Assembly: GCF_002261335.1 (NCBI RefSeq)
Contig: NZ_NEVL01000004.1
Location: forward strand, 496,001 to 560,000
From: Bordetella genomosp. 1
GTDB lineage: Bacteria; Pseudomonadota; Gammaproteobacteria; Burkholderiales; Burkholderiaceae_B
Length of the DNA: 64,000 nt
Reading direction: 5' to 3'
Shown: one piece after another, positions 20,575 to 29,044 of the stretch
Position numbering within the stretch: position 1 is the stretch's first letter
How the letters are laid out: each line of letters starts with the position of its first letter
The notes under the pieces: generated by a model
The model's database searches: none
Told to the model about the DNA's origin: nothing
The model's input: the letters and a program-made list of their open reading frames with translations, nothing else
Translations under genes and position numbers: made by a program

Positions 20575-21215
20575 ACACCCGATACTCTCCGCTTAAACTG
20601 CTGCGCCTGACGGCGTGCACGTTCCTGCTGGCAGCCACGCTGCCCGCAGGCGCGCTGGCCCAATCCGCTGGCACCCCCTCCACCACCTCTAAAGGCAATA
20701 CATCCATGAGCACCACTCCCCGCGTCAAGCTGCACACCAACCAAGGCGACCTGGTGATCACGCTCGATGCCGAAAAGGCCCCCAAGACCGTCGAAAACTT
20801 CCTGGGTTACGTGAAGGACGGCTTCTACAACGGCACCGTGTTCCATCGCGTGATCGACGGCTTCATGATCCAGGGCGGCGGCTTCGAAGCCGGCCTCAAG
20901 CAGAAGCCCACCAAGAGCCCGATCGAGAACGAGGCCAACAACGGCCTGAAGAACGACAAGTACACCGTGGCGATGGCCCGCACCAGCGACCCGCACTCGG
21001 CCACCGCCCAGTTCTTCATCAACGTCGGCGACAACGACTTCCTGAACTTCACCGCGCCCACGCCGAACGGCTGGGGCTATGCCGTGTTCGGCAAGGTCAC
21101 CGAAGGCACCGACGTGGTCGACAAGATCAAGGGCGTGAAGACCGGCAACAACGGCTTCCACCAGAACGTGCCCAAGGAAGACGTGATCATCGAAAAGGCC
21201 GAGATCATTGAATAA
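20571..21215 (+). CDS. Cyclophilin-type peptidyl-prolyl isomerase, signal-peptide form
   Basis: 214 residues. From the ATG at 20571 the product carries a Sec signal (about 1-30, ending ALAQ) and a short Ser/Thr linker. It then restarts as a complete PpiB-like cyclophilin, [18 protein letters not shown], at residue 46 (20706). Catalytic-site segments: [13 protein letters not shown] (Arg of the FHR motif) and TAQFFINV. Accelerates cis-trans isomerisation of Xaa-Pro bonds. The internal ATG has an AAAGG 11 nt upstream, so a cytoplasmic short form may also be made. Overlaps the TPR gene by 4 bp and lpxH by 8 bp. Confidence 0.93.
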   Translation: MNTRYSPLKLLRLTACTFLLAATLPAGALAQSAGTPSTTSKGNTSMSTTPRVKLHTNQGDLVITLDAEKAPKTVENFLGYVKDGFYNGTVFHRVIDGFMIQGGGFEAGLKQKPTKSPIENEANNGLKNDKYTVAMARTSDPHSATAQFFINVGDNDFLNFTAPTPNGWGYAVFGKVTEGTDVVDKIKGVKTGNNGFHQNVPKEDVIIEKAEIIE

Positions 21216-21981
21216 GCTCGAGTTTGCGGGCCCGGTCTGGCTCGCGTCCGACCTGCACCTGGGGCCGGCCACGCCGGCCACTTCCGAGGCCTTCCGTGCG
21301 TTTCTCGACGCCGCGGCCGAGGAAGCGGCCGCGCTGCTGCTGCCGGGCGACATCTTCGACGCCTGGATCGGCGACGACGTCATCGCCGCGGCGCCGCCCT
21401 GGCTGGCCGAGGTGCTGCAGGCCGTGGCGCGCACGGCGGCGCGCATCCCCGTCTATCTGGGCCGCGGCAACCGCGACTTCCTGATGGGCGAGATGCTCGC
21501 CAACCGGGTCGGCGCGAAGATGCTGCCCGAGCCGGCGCTGCTGCAGACCGACTTCGGCACGATCCTGCTCACGCACGGCGATGAGTTCTGTACGGACGAT
21601 GCGCCCTACCAGCAGTTCCGCGCCATGGTGCGCGATCCGCGCTGGCAGGCCGAGTTTCTCGGCAAGACCATCCCCGAGCGGCTGGCGCTGGCGCAGCAGG
21701 CCCGGGGCGAGAGCCAGGCGGCCAACCAGAGCAAGTCCATGGAGATCATGGACGTCAACGCGCAGGCCATCGAGACGGCGTTCCGCGACAGCGGCGTTCG
21801 TGTGATGGTGCACGGCCACACCCACCGGCCGGCGCGCCACGTGCTCGAGGTGGACGGCAAAAAGCGCGAGCGCTGGGTGCTGCCCGACTGGGATTGCGAT
21901 CACGCCACCCCGCCGCGCGGCGGCTGGCTGGTGATCGACGCCGACGGCCTGACGTTCTTCGAACTCGGCGACGAGGACTGA
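21208..21981 (+). CDS. lpxH: UDP-2,3-diacylglucosamine hydrolase
   Basis: 257 residues from a TTG at 21208 that overlaps the cyclophilin stop; no ATG or GTG is available before the catalytic core. Hydrolyses UDP-2,3-diacylglucosamine to lipid X and UMP in lipid A synthesis, at the inner face of the membrane. Metallophosphoesterase metal ligands are visible: DLHLG (residue 15), GDIFDAW (47), GNRDF (88), HGDEF (122) and HGHTHRP near 200. Coupled to the preceding isomerase gene; this order is common in Burkholderiales. A rho-independent hairpin follows. Confidence 0.95.
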   Translation: MNKLEFAGPVWLASDLHLGPATPATSEAFRAFLDAAAEEAAALLLPGDIFDAWIGDDVIAAAPPWLAEVLQAVARTAARIPVYLGRGNRDFLMGEMLANRVGAKMLPEPALLQTDFGTILLTHGDEFCTDDAPYQQFRAMVRDPRWQAEFLGKTIPERLALAQQARGESQAANQSKSMEIMDVNAQAIETAFRDSGVRVMVHGHTHRPARHVLEVDGKKRERWVLPDWDCDHATPPRGGWLVIDADGLTFFELGDED

Positions 21982-22006
21982 TCCGTCACGCCACGTCGGC
22001 AATGCG

Positions 22007-22030
22007 AAGGCCACCCTCGGGTGGCCTTTG
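22007..22030 (+). terminator. Terminator after lpxH
   Basis: Stem AAGGCCACCC / GGGTGGCCTT followed by TGCTTTG; T tract is short. Separates lpxH from the convergent LysR gene. Confidence 0.8.
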
Positions 22031-22056
22031 CTTTGCCGCGGCGACCCGCGCGCGCC

Positions 22057-22992
22057 TCAGCCCTCGCCCGCCGCCGGCGGCAGCATGGGCAGGAAGGCGC
22101 CCTCGCGCTCGAAATCGCAGGCCTCGCGCGCGATGTCGATCACGGTGCGCACGACCGGACTGATCACGCTCTTCTTGAAGACCGCGTAGTAATTGATGGT
22201 GGGCAGGTCCGGTTGCACGCGCAACCGGCAGAGCGCGCCACGCGCCACCAGCGGCGCGAAGTACGAGCCCGGCAGGTAGCTGATGCCCAGGCCCAGCATG
22301 GTGAGCTGCGCCATCATGGCCAGGCTGTTGCAGGTCAGCACCCGCTTGACCGACAGCCCCTGCTGCGCGAACCAGGCATCGTAGAGATGCGACAGCGCCG
22401 AGTTGGACGGCTGGCTGATGACCGGGAACGGCCCCAGTTCGTGCGGCGTCAGGTCGCGGCGGTGATCCAGCGGCAGGCTGGGGCTGGCCATCCACACATT
22501 GACCACCGAACCCAGCGGCACGCAATCGTATTCGTAGCTCCAGAACGGGCCGGGCATGATGGCCAGGTCGAGCTCGTCGCGCTCCAGGCGCTGGTAGAGC
22601 GTGATGCCGCCGTCGATCTCGGGCAGCAGCTGCACCTTGGGGTAGCGCTGGTCGAGCAGGCTGATCATGCTGGCCAGCGAGGTGAGCGCCACCAGCTCGG
22701 TGACGCCCAGGCGCACGCTGCCCTCGAAGCGCGCCGCGTCGGCCATGTCGAGCACGATGCGGCTGTTGAGCTCCAGCATTTCACGTGCGCGCTCGAACAG
22801 CTTGCGGCCATGCTGGGTGAGCAGCAGCGACTTGGCGCGGCGCTCGAACAGCGGCGCCCCCGCGAACCCCTCGAGCTCCCCGACCCGCTTGGCGACCGCC
22901 GACTGGGTGGTGTGCAGCTTGCGCGACGAGGCGCTGAAGCTGCCCAGGGTGGCGCTCCAGTAGAACGCCTCGAGTTGCTTCAGGGTATACAT
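22057..22992 (-). CDS. LysR-family transcriptional regulator
   Basis: 311 residues from the ATG at 22992 (MYTLKQLEAFYWSATLG). The N-terminal winged helix-turn-helix (residues 1-60; SFSASSRKLHTTQSAVAKRVGELE) is followed by a LysR substrate-binding domain (about 90-300). Last gene of the amino-acid importer unit, 68 bp after the ABC ATPase on the same strand. It is thus probably co-transcribed with, and a regulator of, the transporter/aminotransferase/RraA cluster. The effector is presumably the transported amino acid or its keto acid; this is inferred. Confidence 0.93.
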   Translation of the reverse strand: MYTLKQLEAFYWSATLGSFSASSRKLHTTQSAVAKRVGELEGFAGAPLFERRAKSLLLTQHGRKLFERAREMLELNSRIVLDMADAARFEGSVRLGVTELVALTSLASMISLLDQRYPKVQLLPEIDGGITLYQRLERDELDLAIMPGPFWSYEYDCVPLGSVVNVWMASPSLPLDHRRDLTPHELGPFPVISQPSNSALSHLYDAWFAQQGLSVKRVLTCNSLAMMAQLTMLGLGISYLPGSYFAPLVARGALCRLRVQPDLPTINYYAVFKKSVISPVVRTVIDIAREACDFEREGAFLPMLPPAAGEG

Positions 22993-23060
22993 GGCCGAAT
23001 GGGAGGACGGGCGGGCGGAAAGCCCAACCTTACCACCGCCCTCCGGGCCGGGGGCGCCGT

Positions 23061-23798
23061 TCATGCGGGGTGGTGCGCGATGATGTCGGCCAGGAATCGT
23101 TGCGCGCGCGGATGCTTCGGCGTGCGGAAGAATTCCTCGGGCGGCGCCATTTCGAGGATCTGGCCGGCATCCATGAAGATCACGCGGTCGCTGACGTCGC
23201 GCGCGAAGCCCATTTCGTGGGTCACGCAGACCATGGTCATGCCGTCGCGCGCCAGCGACTTCATCACCTGCAGCACCTCGCCCACCATCTCGGGGTCGAG
23301 CGCGCTGGTGGGCTCGTCGAACAGCATGATGGGCGGCTTGAGCGCCAGCGCGCGGGCGATCGCCACGCGCTGCTGCTGGCCGCCCGAGAGCGAGCCCGGA
23401 TAGGCGTCGATCTTGTGCCCCATGCCGACACGCTCGAGCAGCTGGCGCGCGAGCTGCTGCGCCTCGGCGCGCGGCATCTTCAGGATCTGCACCGGCGCGT
23501 ACGTCACGTTGTCCAGCACGCTCATGTGCGGAAACAGATTGAACTGCTGGAACACGAAGCCGATGCCCCGGCGCAGGTGATTGATGTTCACGTCCTTGGC
23601 ATGGATGTCCTTGCCGTCGATCAGGATGCGGCCATCGGTGATGCCCTCCAGCCGGTTGATGGTGCGGATCAGCGTGGACTTGCCGGACCCCGACGGGCCG
23701 CACACCACCAGCACCTCGCCGCGGGCGACGTCCAGGTCGACGTTGGTCAGCACCTGGTGGGTGCCGTAATGCTTGTTGACGCGTTCGAGCTTGATCAT
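23061..23798 (-). CDS. Amino-acid ABC transporter ATPase (GlnQ/ArtP type)
   Basis: 245 residues, typical of polar amino-acid importers (PAAT family). Walker [10 protein letters not shown] at about residue 34, Q-loop [14 protein letters not shown] near 86, signature LSGGQQQR near 137, Walker [13 protein letters not shown] near 157, switch His in [16 protein letters not shown] near 193. Energises uptake through the two permeases encoded directly upstream. 19 bp separate it from the preceding permease. Confidence 0.96.
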   Translation of the reverse strand: MIKLERVNKHYGTHQVLTNVDLDVARGEVLVVCGPSGSGKSTLIRTINRLEGITDGRILIDGKDIHAKDVNINHLRRGIGFVFQQFNLFPHMSVLDNVTYAPVQILKMPRAEAQQLARQLLERVGMGHKIDAYPGSLSGGQQQRVAIARALALKPPIMLFDEPTSALDPEMVGEVLQVMKSLARDGMTMVCVTHEMGFARDVSDRVIFMDAGQILEMAPPEEFFRTPKHPRAQRFLADIIAHHPA

Positions 23799-23817
23799 GA
23801 TGCGATTCCCTTTGCCG

Positions 23818-24510
23818 TCACGCCGGCATGGCGCGGGTGCGGCGGACCCACTGGTCCAGCCAGGCGACGCTGCGGCTCAGGCTGAAACACACGAGGAAGT
23901 AAATGATGGCCAGGATGCCGAACACCTGCAGCGGCTGGGTCAGCACCAGGTTGTTGACCTGGTTGGCGGCGAAGGTGAGCTCGTTGACGCTGATCACGTA
24001 GCCCAGCGAGGTTTCCTTGATGGTGGAGACGAACTGGCTGGTCATGCTGGGCAGCACGTTGAACAGCGCCTGCGGCAGCACCACCTTGCGCATGGTGGTC
24101 CAGTAGCCCACGCCGAGCGAACGCGAGGCCTCGATCTGGCCCTTCGGGATCGCCTCGATGCCGGAGCGGATCACCTCGGAGAGATAGGCGCTCTCGTAGA
24201 TCACCAGCGCGCAGATCAGCGTCCAGAAGCCGCTGACCGCCTCGCCGGTGAGCTTGGGCACCGCGAAGTAGGCCCAGAAGATCAGCATCAGCAGCGGCAT
24301 GCCGCGCACCACGTTGACCAGGGCGCGCGAGCTCAGCGCGATCCAGCGGAAGGGGCTCACGCGCGCGATGGCGATGAGCAGCGCCAGCGGCAGCGACAGC
24401 GCCAGGCCGAGCGCGGCCAGGATCAGGGTCAGGGCCAGTCCGCCCAAGGGGCCGTTGGGGTATTGCCCCACCAGCAGCATGGGCCAGTATTCACGCAGGA
24501 TATCAAGCAC
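23818..24510 (-). CDS. Amino-acid ABC transporter permease (second)
   Basis: About 230 residues from a GTG at 24510, which overlaps the previous permease stop by 8 bp. HisM/GltK-type permease with about five helices and the cytoplasmic EAA-like loop ([23 protein letters not shown], near residue 120-145) that docks on the ATPase. It forms a heterodimer with the product of the next gene upstream. The length is normal for the family. Confidence 0.94.
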   Translation of the reverse strand: MLDILREYWPMLLVGQYPNGPLGGLALTLILAALGLALSLPLALLIAIARVSPFRWIALSSRALVNVVRGMPLLMLIFWAYFAVPKLTGEAVSGFWTLICALVIYESAYLSEVIRSGIEAIPKGQIEASRSLGVGYWTTMRKVVLPQALFNVLPSMTSQFVSTIKETSLGYVISVNELTFAANQVNNLVLTQPLQVFGILAIIYFLVCFSLSRSVAWLDQWVRRTRAMPA

Positions 24511-25192
24511 GGCGGCCTCCCTGCCCCAGGCTGTAGCGCGCATAGATGCGCGAACCGATGAACATCAACAGGAACGAGCCGAACAGGTACATCAGCGTCG
24601 CCAGGCCGAAGGTCGCGAACGTGCGGTAGGTTTCGTTCTCGATCTCGCGCGCCTGGTAGGTGAGCTCGATCACGCCGATGGCCATGGCCACGCTGGTGTT
24701 CTTGAACAGCAGCAGCGCGCGGCCCACCAGCGGCGGGATGGAGATGCGCAGCGCCTGCGGCACGATCACGTGGCGCATGCATTGCAGGTAGGAGGAGCCG
24801 AGCGCGCGCGCCGCCTCGAACTGCGTGAACGGGATGGCGCGCAGCCCGCTGCGGATGTCTTCGGCGATGTAGGCGGCGGAGCCCAGCCCGAGCGCGATCG
24901 CGGCGAGCGAGAGCTCGGCGTTGTGCTGGTAGAGCCAGGTGCGAAAGCCTTCGGGCAGCAGCTCGGGCATGCCAAAATACCAGAACAGCACCTGCACCAG
25001 CAGCGGCACGTTGCGGTGGTATTCGACGTAGGCGTCGACCAGCCAGCGGCACGGCGCCAGGTTGGTGGTGCGGATCACCACCAGCAGCACGGCCAGCGTG
25101 AACGCGATCACCCAGGCAATGAGAAAGAGCTGCACGGTGGTCAGCATGCCGCTGGCCATCTGATGCAGGTAAACGGTGTCTAGCGAGAACAA
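24503..25192 (-). CDS. Amino-acid ABC transporter permease (first)
   Basis: 229 residues, HisQ/GltJ-type inner-membrane permease with about five helices. Conserved EAA loop FEAARALGSSYLQCMRHVIVPQA near residue 130-155; YHRNVPLLVQVLFWYFGMP is the usual N-terminal family stretch. Translationally coupled to the second permease. Between it and the upstream receptor gene lie two strong stem-loops that could lower expression of the membrane subunits relative to the receptor. Confidence 0.94.
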   Translation of the reverse strand: MFSLDTVYLHQMASGMLTTVQLFLIAWVIAFTLAVLLVVIRTTNLAPCRWLVDAYVEYHRNVPLLVQVLFWYFGMPELLPEGFRTWLYQHNAELSLAAIALGLGSAAYIAEDIRSGLRAIPFTQFEAARALGSSYLQCMRHVIVPQALRISIPPLVGRALLLFKNTSVAMAIGVIELTYQAREIENETYRTFATFGLATLMYLFGSFLLMFIGSRIYARYSLGQGGRRA

Positions 25193-25215
25193 GGGTAGTA
25201 CTCCGACAAACGGCG

Positions 25216-25263
25216 CGGCGCCCGCCGGGCGGGCGCCGTGAAGGCCGGGGCCGGGCCCCGGCC
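25216..25263 (-). promoter_or_regulatory. Two stem-loops between receptor and permease genes
   Basis: An 11-bp perfect stem (25216-25226 with 25228-25238) is followed by a GC-only palindrome (25243-25263), with no T tract on the minus strand. Such hairpins in ABC operons usually stabilise receptor mRNA or attenuate downstream genes; that role is inferred. Confidence 0.6.
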
Positions 25264-25268
25264 CGACC

Positions 25269-26084
25269 TCAGCCCGCGATGGGCGCGATCTTGAACGAGC
25301 GCTGCAGCTTGTACTGCGTGTCGGCGCCGAACCACTTCTCGAACAGCTTGGCCGCCTCGCCCGAGGTCTCGGCCTGGTCGAGGATCTGGTTCACCGCATC
25401 GATGAAGCGCGTCTCCGACTTGCGCATGCCCAGGCCCCACGATTCGTCGAACACCGACTTCTCGAGGATGGTCACCGGCGCGGTGGGCGGGCTTTGCAGC
25501 TGCAGGCGCACCAGCACCAGTTCGGAGGCGAACTGCGCGTCGACCTTCTTCTGCTGGAGCGCCAGGTAGGCGGCCGAGCTGTCGGTGTAGCCGATCACCT
25601 GCGACTTGCTCAGGATGCGCTTGATCTCGCGCTCCGAGCTCGAGCCCTTGGTGGCGGCGACGCGGCGGCCATCGACGGCGGCGGCGTCGGCCAGGCCGGA
25701 ATCCTTGCGCACCATCAGCTTCTGCGGGCTGACGTAGTAGGCGCGGCTGAAGGCGATCTGTTCGGCGCGCTCGGGCGAATAGCCCAGGTTGGCGGCCAGG
25801 ATGTCGACCCGGGCTTCGTTGAGCTCGGGCACGCGGGCGGCCACCGACAGCAGCTTGTAGCTGACCTTCACGCCGAGCTTGTCGGCCACCAGCTTGCACA
25901 TGTCGACGTCGTAGCCCACCACGGTGCGGGTCGCCGCGTCCTGGAAGCTGAACGGCTGCGACGTGCCGAGCGTGCCGCAGATGAGTTCGCCGCGCTTCTT
26001 GACGTCGTCGAGCTGGTCGGCGTGCACCGTGCCGGCCAGTGCGAACAGGCCCATCGCGAAGGCTGCCAGCAGATTGCGTTTCAT
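25269..26084 (-). CDS. Amino-acid ABC transporter substrate-binding protein
   Basis: 271 residues from the ATG at 26084. Sec signal peptide MKRNLLAAFAMGLFALAGTVHA, then a class II receptor of the PAAT family: VKKRGELICGTLGTSQPFSFQD and VVGYDVDMCKLVADKLGVKV are the family-typical opening motifs. Arg and Asp residues in the ligand cleft (ARVPELNEARVDILAANLGYSPERAEQIAFS) fit binding of an alpha-amino acid, probably acidic or polar. It sits between the aminotransferase and the permeases in one unit. Confidence 0.94.
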   Translation of the reverse strand: MKRNLLAAFAMGLFALAGTVHADQLDDVKKRGELICGTLGTSQPFSFQDAATRTVVGYDVDMCKLVADKLGVKVSYKLLSVAARVPELNEARVDILAANLGYSPERAEQIAFSRAYYVSPQKLMVRKDSGLADAAAVDGRRVAATKGSSSEREIKRILSKSQVIGYTDSSAAYLALQQKKVDAQFASELVLVRLQLQSPPTAPVTILEKSVFDESWGLGMRKSETRFIDAVNQILDQAETSGEAAKLFEKWFGADTQYKLQRSFKIAPIAG

Positions 26085-26146
26085 GGAATTCCCCTTGTCT
26101 GGTTGTGGAAGGTGCGACGGCCGCGCGGGCCGCCGCGCAGGTCGCT

Positions 26147-27349
26147 TCAGTTCAACTTCTCGCAGGCGGCGCGGATGGCCGCGCAGCCCTGTTCGATGTC
26201 CGCCAGCGAGGCGGCGAACGACAGCCGGAACGTGCCGGGCACGCCATAGGGCGTGCCGTCGATCACGGCCACGCCGGCCTCGCGCAGCAGGTAGTGCACG
26301 AAGTCGGTGTCGGTCTCGATCCGCTTGCCGTCGGCGGTGCGCTTGCCCAGCACGCCGTTGCAGTCCGGGAACACGTAGAACGCGCCCTCGGGCACCACCA
26401 CCTTCAGGCCGGGCGCGCCGGTGAGCGCGGCCACCGCCGCGTCGCGGCGCGACTTGAAGATGCCGGCGAACTCGGCCACGCAGTCCTGCGGGCCCGCCAG
26501 CGCTTCGAGCGCGGCGGCCTGGCTGATCGAGCTGGCGCCCGAGGTGCTCTGCGACTGCAGGATGGCCATCGCCTTGATGAGCTCGTCCGGACCCGCGCCG
26601 TAGCCGATGCGCCAGCCGGTCATGGCATAGGCCTTGGACACGCCGTTGACCACCAGCGTGCGGCTGGCGAGCCCGGGCGCGATCTGCAGCGGGTGCACGG
26701 TCGGCGTGTCGGTGAAGTTCAGGCGGGCGTAGATGTCGTCCGTCATGAGCCACACGTGCGGGTGGCGCGCCAGCACCTCGGTGAGGCCGCGCCAGTCGTC
26801 GGCGGTGTAGATCGCGCCGGTGGGATTGCTCGGGGCGTTGAGCATCAGCCACTTGGTGCGCGGCGTGATGGCGGCCTCGAGCGCGGCGGGCGTCAGCTTG
26901 TACTGGGTCTCGGGCGTGGTGGCCACGGCCACCGGCACGCCGCCGTTGACCAGCACCATGTCCGGGTACGACACCCAATACGGCGCCGGGATGATGACCT
27001 CGTCACCGTCGTTGAGGGTCGCGGCCAGGCCGTTGTAGAGCACCTGCTTGGCGCCCGTGCCCACGATGATGCGCGACTCGGGATAGTCGACCCCGGTCTC
27101 TTCGAGCAGGCGCGCGCGCACCGCGCGGCGCAGCGCCAGGGTGCCCTGCGCGGGCGGGTACTTGGTCTGGCCCTGGCGCATCGCGGCCGCGGCGGCGTCG
27201 CAGATGTGCGCGGGGGTCGAGAAGTCGGGCTCGCCCACGGTCAGGTCGATGATGCGGCGGCCCTCTTCGCGCAGCTGCGCGACGATGGCGCGCGTCGCCA
27301 CGCTGGGCGACAGCTTGATGCGCTTGATCTTTTCGGCGATGAAACTCAC
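26147..27349 (-). CDS. Class I/II aminotransferase (AspC-like, PLP)
   Basis: 400 residues, fold-type I PLP aminotransferase of the aspartate aminotransferase alpha/1-gamma subgroup. Visible motifs: TVGEPDFSTP (residue 38), NAPSNPTG near 176, the PLP lysine in SKAYAMTGWRIGYG near 240, and the C-terminal carboxylate-binding Arg in RLSFAAS near 375. It should convert the imported amino acid to its 2-oxo acid, with 2-oxoglutarate or pyruvate as acceptor. Its start overlaps the RraA-like gene stop by 4 bp, tying transamination to aldol cleavage. Confidence 0.94.
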   Translation of the reverse strand: MSFIAEKIKRIKLSPSVATRAIVAQLREEGRRIIDLTVGEPDFSTPAHICDAAAAAMRQGQTKYPPAQGTLALRRAVRARLLEETGVDYPESRIIVGTGAKQVLYNGLAATLNDGDEVIIPAPYWVSYPDMVLVNGGVPVAVATTPETQYKLTPAALEAAITPRTKWLMLNAPSNPTGAIYTADDWRGLTEVLARHPHVWLMTDDIYARLNFTDTPTVHPLQIAPGLASRTLVVNGVSKAYAMTGWRIGYGAGPDELIKAMAILQSQSTSGASSISQAAALEALAGPQDCVAEFAGIFKSRRDAAVAALTGAPGLKVVVPEGAFYVFPDCNGVLGKRTADGKRIETDTDFVHYLLREAGVAVIDGTPYGVPGTFRLSFAASLADIEQGCAAIRAACEKLN

Positions 27350-28026
27350 TTGGCGCCTCCGGTCTTTTCGGCGATGGTGCGATCGACCCAGGGCTTGGTG
27401 TAGGTGCCGGCGCGCAGCTTTTCCTTGGTCAGCTGCTCGTCGCTTTCCTTCTTGCGGGCGGCGGCCAGCACGTCGGCGGCCAGCGCCAGCGGCACCGCCA
27501 CCACGCCGTCGGCATCGCCGATGATGACGTCGCCGGCGCAGATCACCTGGCCGCCGATGCTCACCGGCACGTTGATTTCGCCGGGGCCGTCCTTGTAGGG
27601 GCCCTTGTGCGACACGCCGCGCGCGAAGCAGCCGAAGTCGCCCTGCTGGAACACGTCGAGGTCGCGCACCGCGCCGTCGATCACGAAGGCCACGATGCCG
27701 CGCGACTGGGCGTCCATCGCCATCAGCTCGCCGACCAGCGCGTTGGTGAGCTGGCCCGCGCCGTCGACCACGATCACGTCGCCGGGGCCGGCGAGCGCGA
27801 TCGCCTTGTGGATCATCAGGTTGTCGCCCGGACGGGTCTTGACCGTGACCGCGCGCCCGACGATGCGGGCGGCGTTGCGGTGCAGGGCGTCGAGGCCCTG
27901 GGCGCCGTAGAGGCGGCCCATGCAGTCACTGATCTGGGCCGTGCCGATGTCGGCAAAGCCGGCCACGATGTCGTCGGCGACGCGCGACTCGGGCTGGGGA
28001 AGAATTCGAAAACCGAAGGAGCTCAT
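27346..28026 (-). CDS. RraA-family protein, probable HMG/CHA aldolase-oxaloacetate decarboxylase
   Basis: 226 residues from the ATG at 28026 (MSSFGFRILPQPE); an in-frame ATG at 28059 is an alternative, and neither has a strong ribosome binding site. Class II, divalent-metal aldolase fold: GPGDVIVVDGAG near 80, the DGAVRD metal/substrate motif near 122 and GDVIIGDADGVVAVP near 170. Family knowledge: HMG aldolase splits 4-hydroxy-4-methyl-2-oxoglutarate into two pyruvates and also decarboxylates oxaloacetate. The length is close to HMG aldolases (about 227) and longer than RraA RNase E inhibitors (about 160). First gene of the unit. Confidence 0.88.
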   Translation of the reverse strand: MSSFGFRILPQPESRVADDIVAGFADIGTAQISDCMGRLYGAQGLDALHRNAARIVGRAVTVKTRPGDNLMIHKAIALAGPGDVIVVDGAGQLTNALVGELMAMDAQSRGIVAFVIDGAVRDLDVFQQGDFGCFARGVSHKGPYKDGPGEINVPVSIGGQVICAGDVIIGDADGVVAVPLALAADVLAAARKKESDEQLTKEKLRAGTYTKPWVDRTIAEKTGGAK

Positions 28027-28104
28027 GGAAGGGAACACATGCCGGGTGGGAACAGGCATGCATTACAAGCCCGCAGGCTGCCTTCCTCAAAACGATATAA
28101 ATTC

Positions 28105-28139
28105 GGGGCGATCCACGAATTTTTTTCGTGGATCGCCCC
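28105..28139 (-). terminator. Perfect 15-bp hairpin, probable terminator after uppP
   Basis: GGGGCGATCCACGAA pairs with TTCGTGGATCGCCCC around a 5-nt loop. It lies downstream of uppP (minus strand) and upstream of the RraA-like gene. The A/T-rich stretch GAATTTATAT follows on the minus strand. No classic long U tract, so function as terminator is likely but not certain. Confidence 0.6.
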
Positions 28140-28160
28140 GCTCAGGGTATTCCCTTATTC

Positions 28161-29027
28161 TTAGGCCTTGGTCAGCAGCCACACCGCGACGACGATGCCG
28201 AGCGCGATCCGGTACCACGCGAAGCCGCGATAGGTGTGGTTGGCGACGAAGCGCAGCACCGCCCGCACCACCAGCAGCGCGCTCAGGAAGGCCGCGACGA
28301 ATCCCATGGCGATGCCGGAGAGGTCGTGGCTGGTGAGCACGTCGAAGTTGCGATACAGGTCGTACACGGCCGCGCCCAGCATGGTGGGCATGGCCAGGAA
28401 GAACGAGAACTCGGTCGCAGTCTTGCGCTGGATGCCGGCGATCATGCCGCCGATGATGGTGGCGCCCGAGCGCGAGGTGCCGGGGATCATGGCCAGACAT
28501 TGCGCCACGCCCACGCCCAGCGCCTGCTTCCAGCTGATCTGCTCGAGCGTGTGCGCGGTGGCGCGTTCATCCGAGGCGGTGTCGTCGGAGGCGCCCGGCC
28601 GGTCGCCCGGGGTGTGGTGGGTGCGGCGCTCCACGTACAGCATGATGAGGCCGCCCAGCACCAGCGTGACCGCCACCACGCCGGGGTGATAGAACACCGA
28701 CTTGATGGTCTTGATGAAGATCGCGCCGATCACCGCCGCCGGCAGGAAGGCCAGCAGCAGGTTGCGGGTGAACAGCACCTCCTGGCGCACCCCGGTCAGG
28801 GTGCCGTGGATCAACTGCCACAGCCGCGCGCGGAAGATCCACATCACGGCCAGGATCGCGCCGAGCTGGATCACGACCTCGAACACCTTGCCGGTGCCCG
28901 ATTCGAAATTGATCAGGTCGCCGATCAGGATCAGGTGGCCCGTGGAGGACACCGGAATGAATTCGGTCAGCCCCTCGATGATGCCGAGGAAAAATGCCTT
29001 GATGAGATACAGGGTGCTTTCGGTCAT
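28161..29027 (-). CDS. uppP: Undecaprenyl-diphosphatase
   Basis: 288 residues, polytopic inner-membrane enzyme (BacA/UppP). Dephosphorylates undecaprenyl pyrophosphate to recycle the lipid carrier for peptidoglycan; overproduction gives bacitracin resistance. Family motifs are present: EGLTEFIPVSSTGHL at about 18-32 (catalytic Glu/Ser) and PGTSRSGAT near 184 (catalytic Arg). A hydrophilic loop of about 30 residues (THHTPGDRPGASDDTAS) in the middle is longer than in E. coli UppP but normal in betaproteobacteria. Confidence 0.96.
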   Translation of the reverse strand: MTESTLYLIKAFFLGIIEGLTEFIPVSSTGHLILIGDLINFESGTGKVFEVVIQLGAILAVMWIFRARLWQLIHGTLTGVRQEVLFTRNLLLAFLPAAVIGAIFIKTIKSVFYHPGVVAVTLVLGGLIMLYVERRTHHTPGDRPGASDDTASDERATAHTLEQISWKQALGVGVAQCLAMIPGTSRSGATIIGGMIAGIQRKTATEFSFFLAMPTMLGAAVYDLYRNFDVLTSHDLSGIAMGFVAAFLSALLVVRAVLRFVANHTYRGFAWYRIALGIVVAVWLLTKA

Positions 29028-29044
29028 GGATCAGTGGGTTGGGA

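Noticed and set aside
28027-28104. Riboswitch upstream of the RraA-like unit
   Set aside because: Leader is short and shows no recognisable aptamer core.
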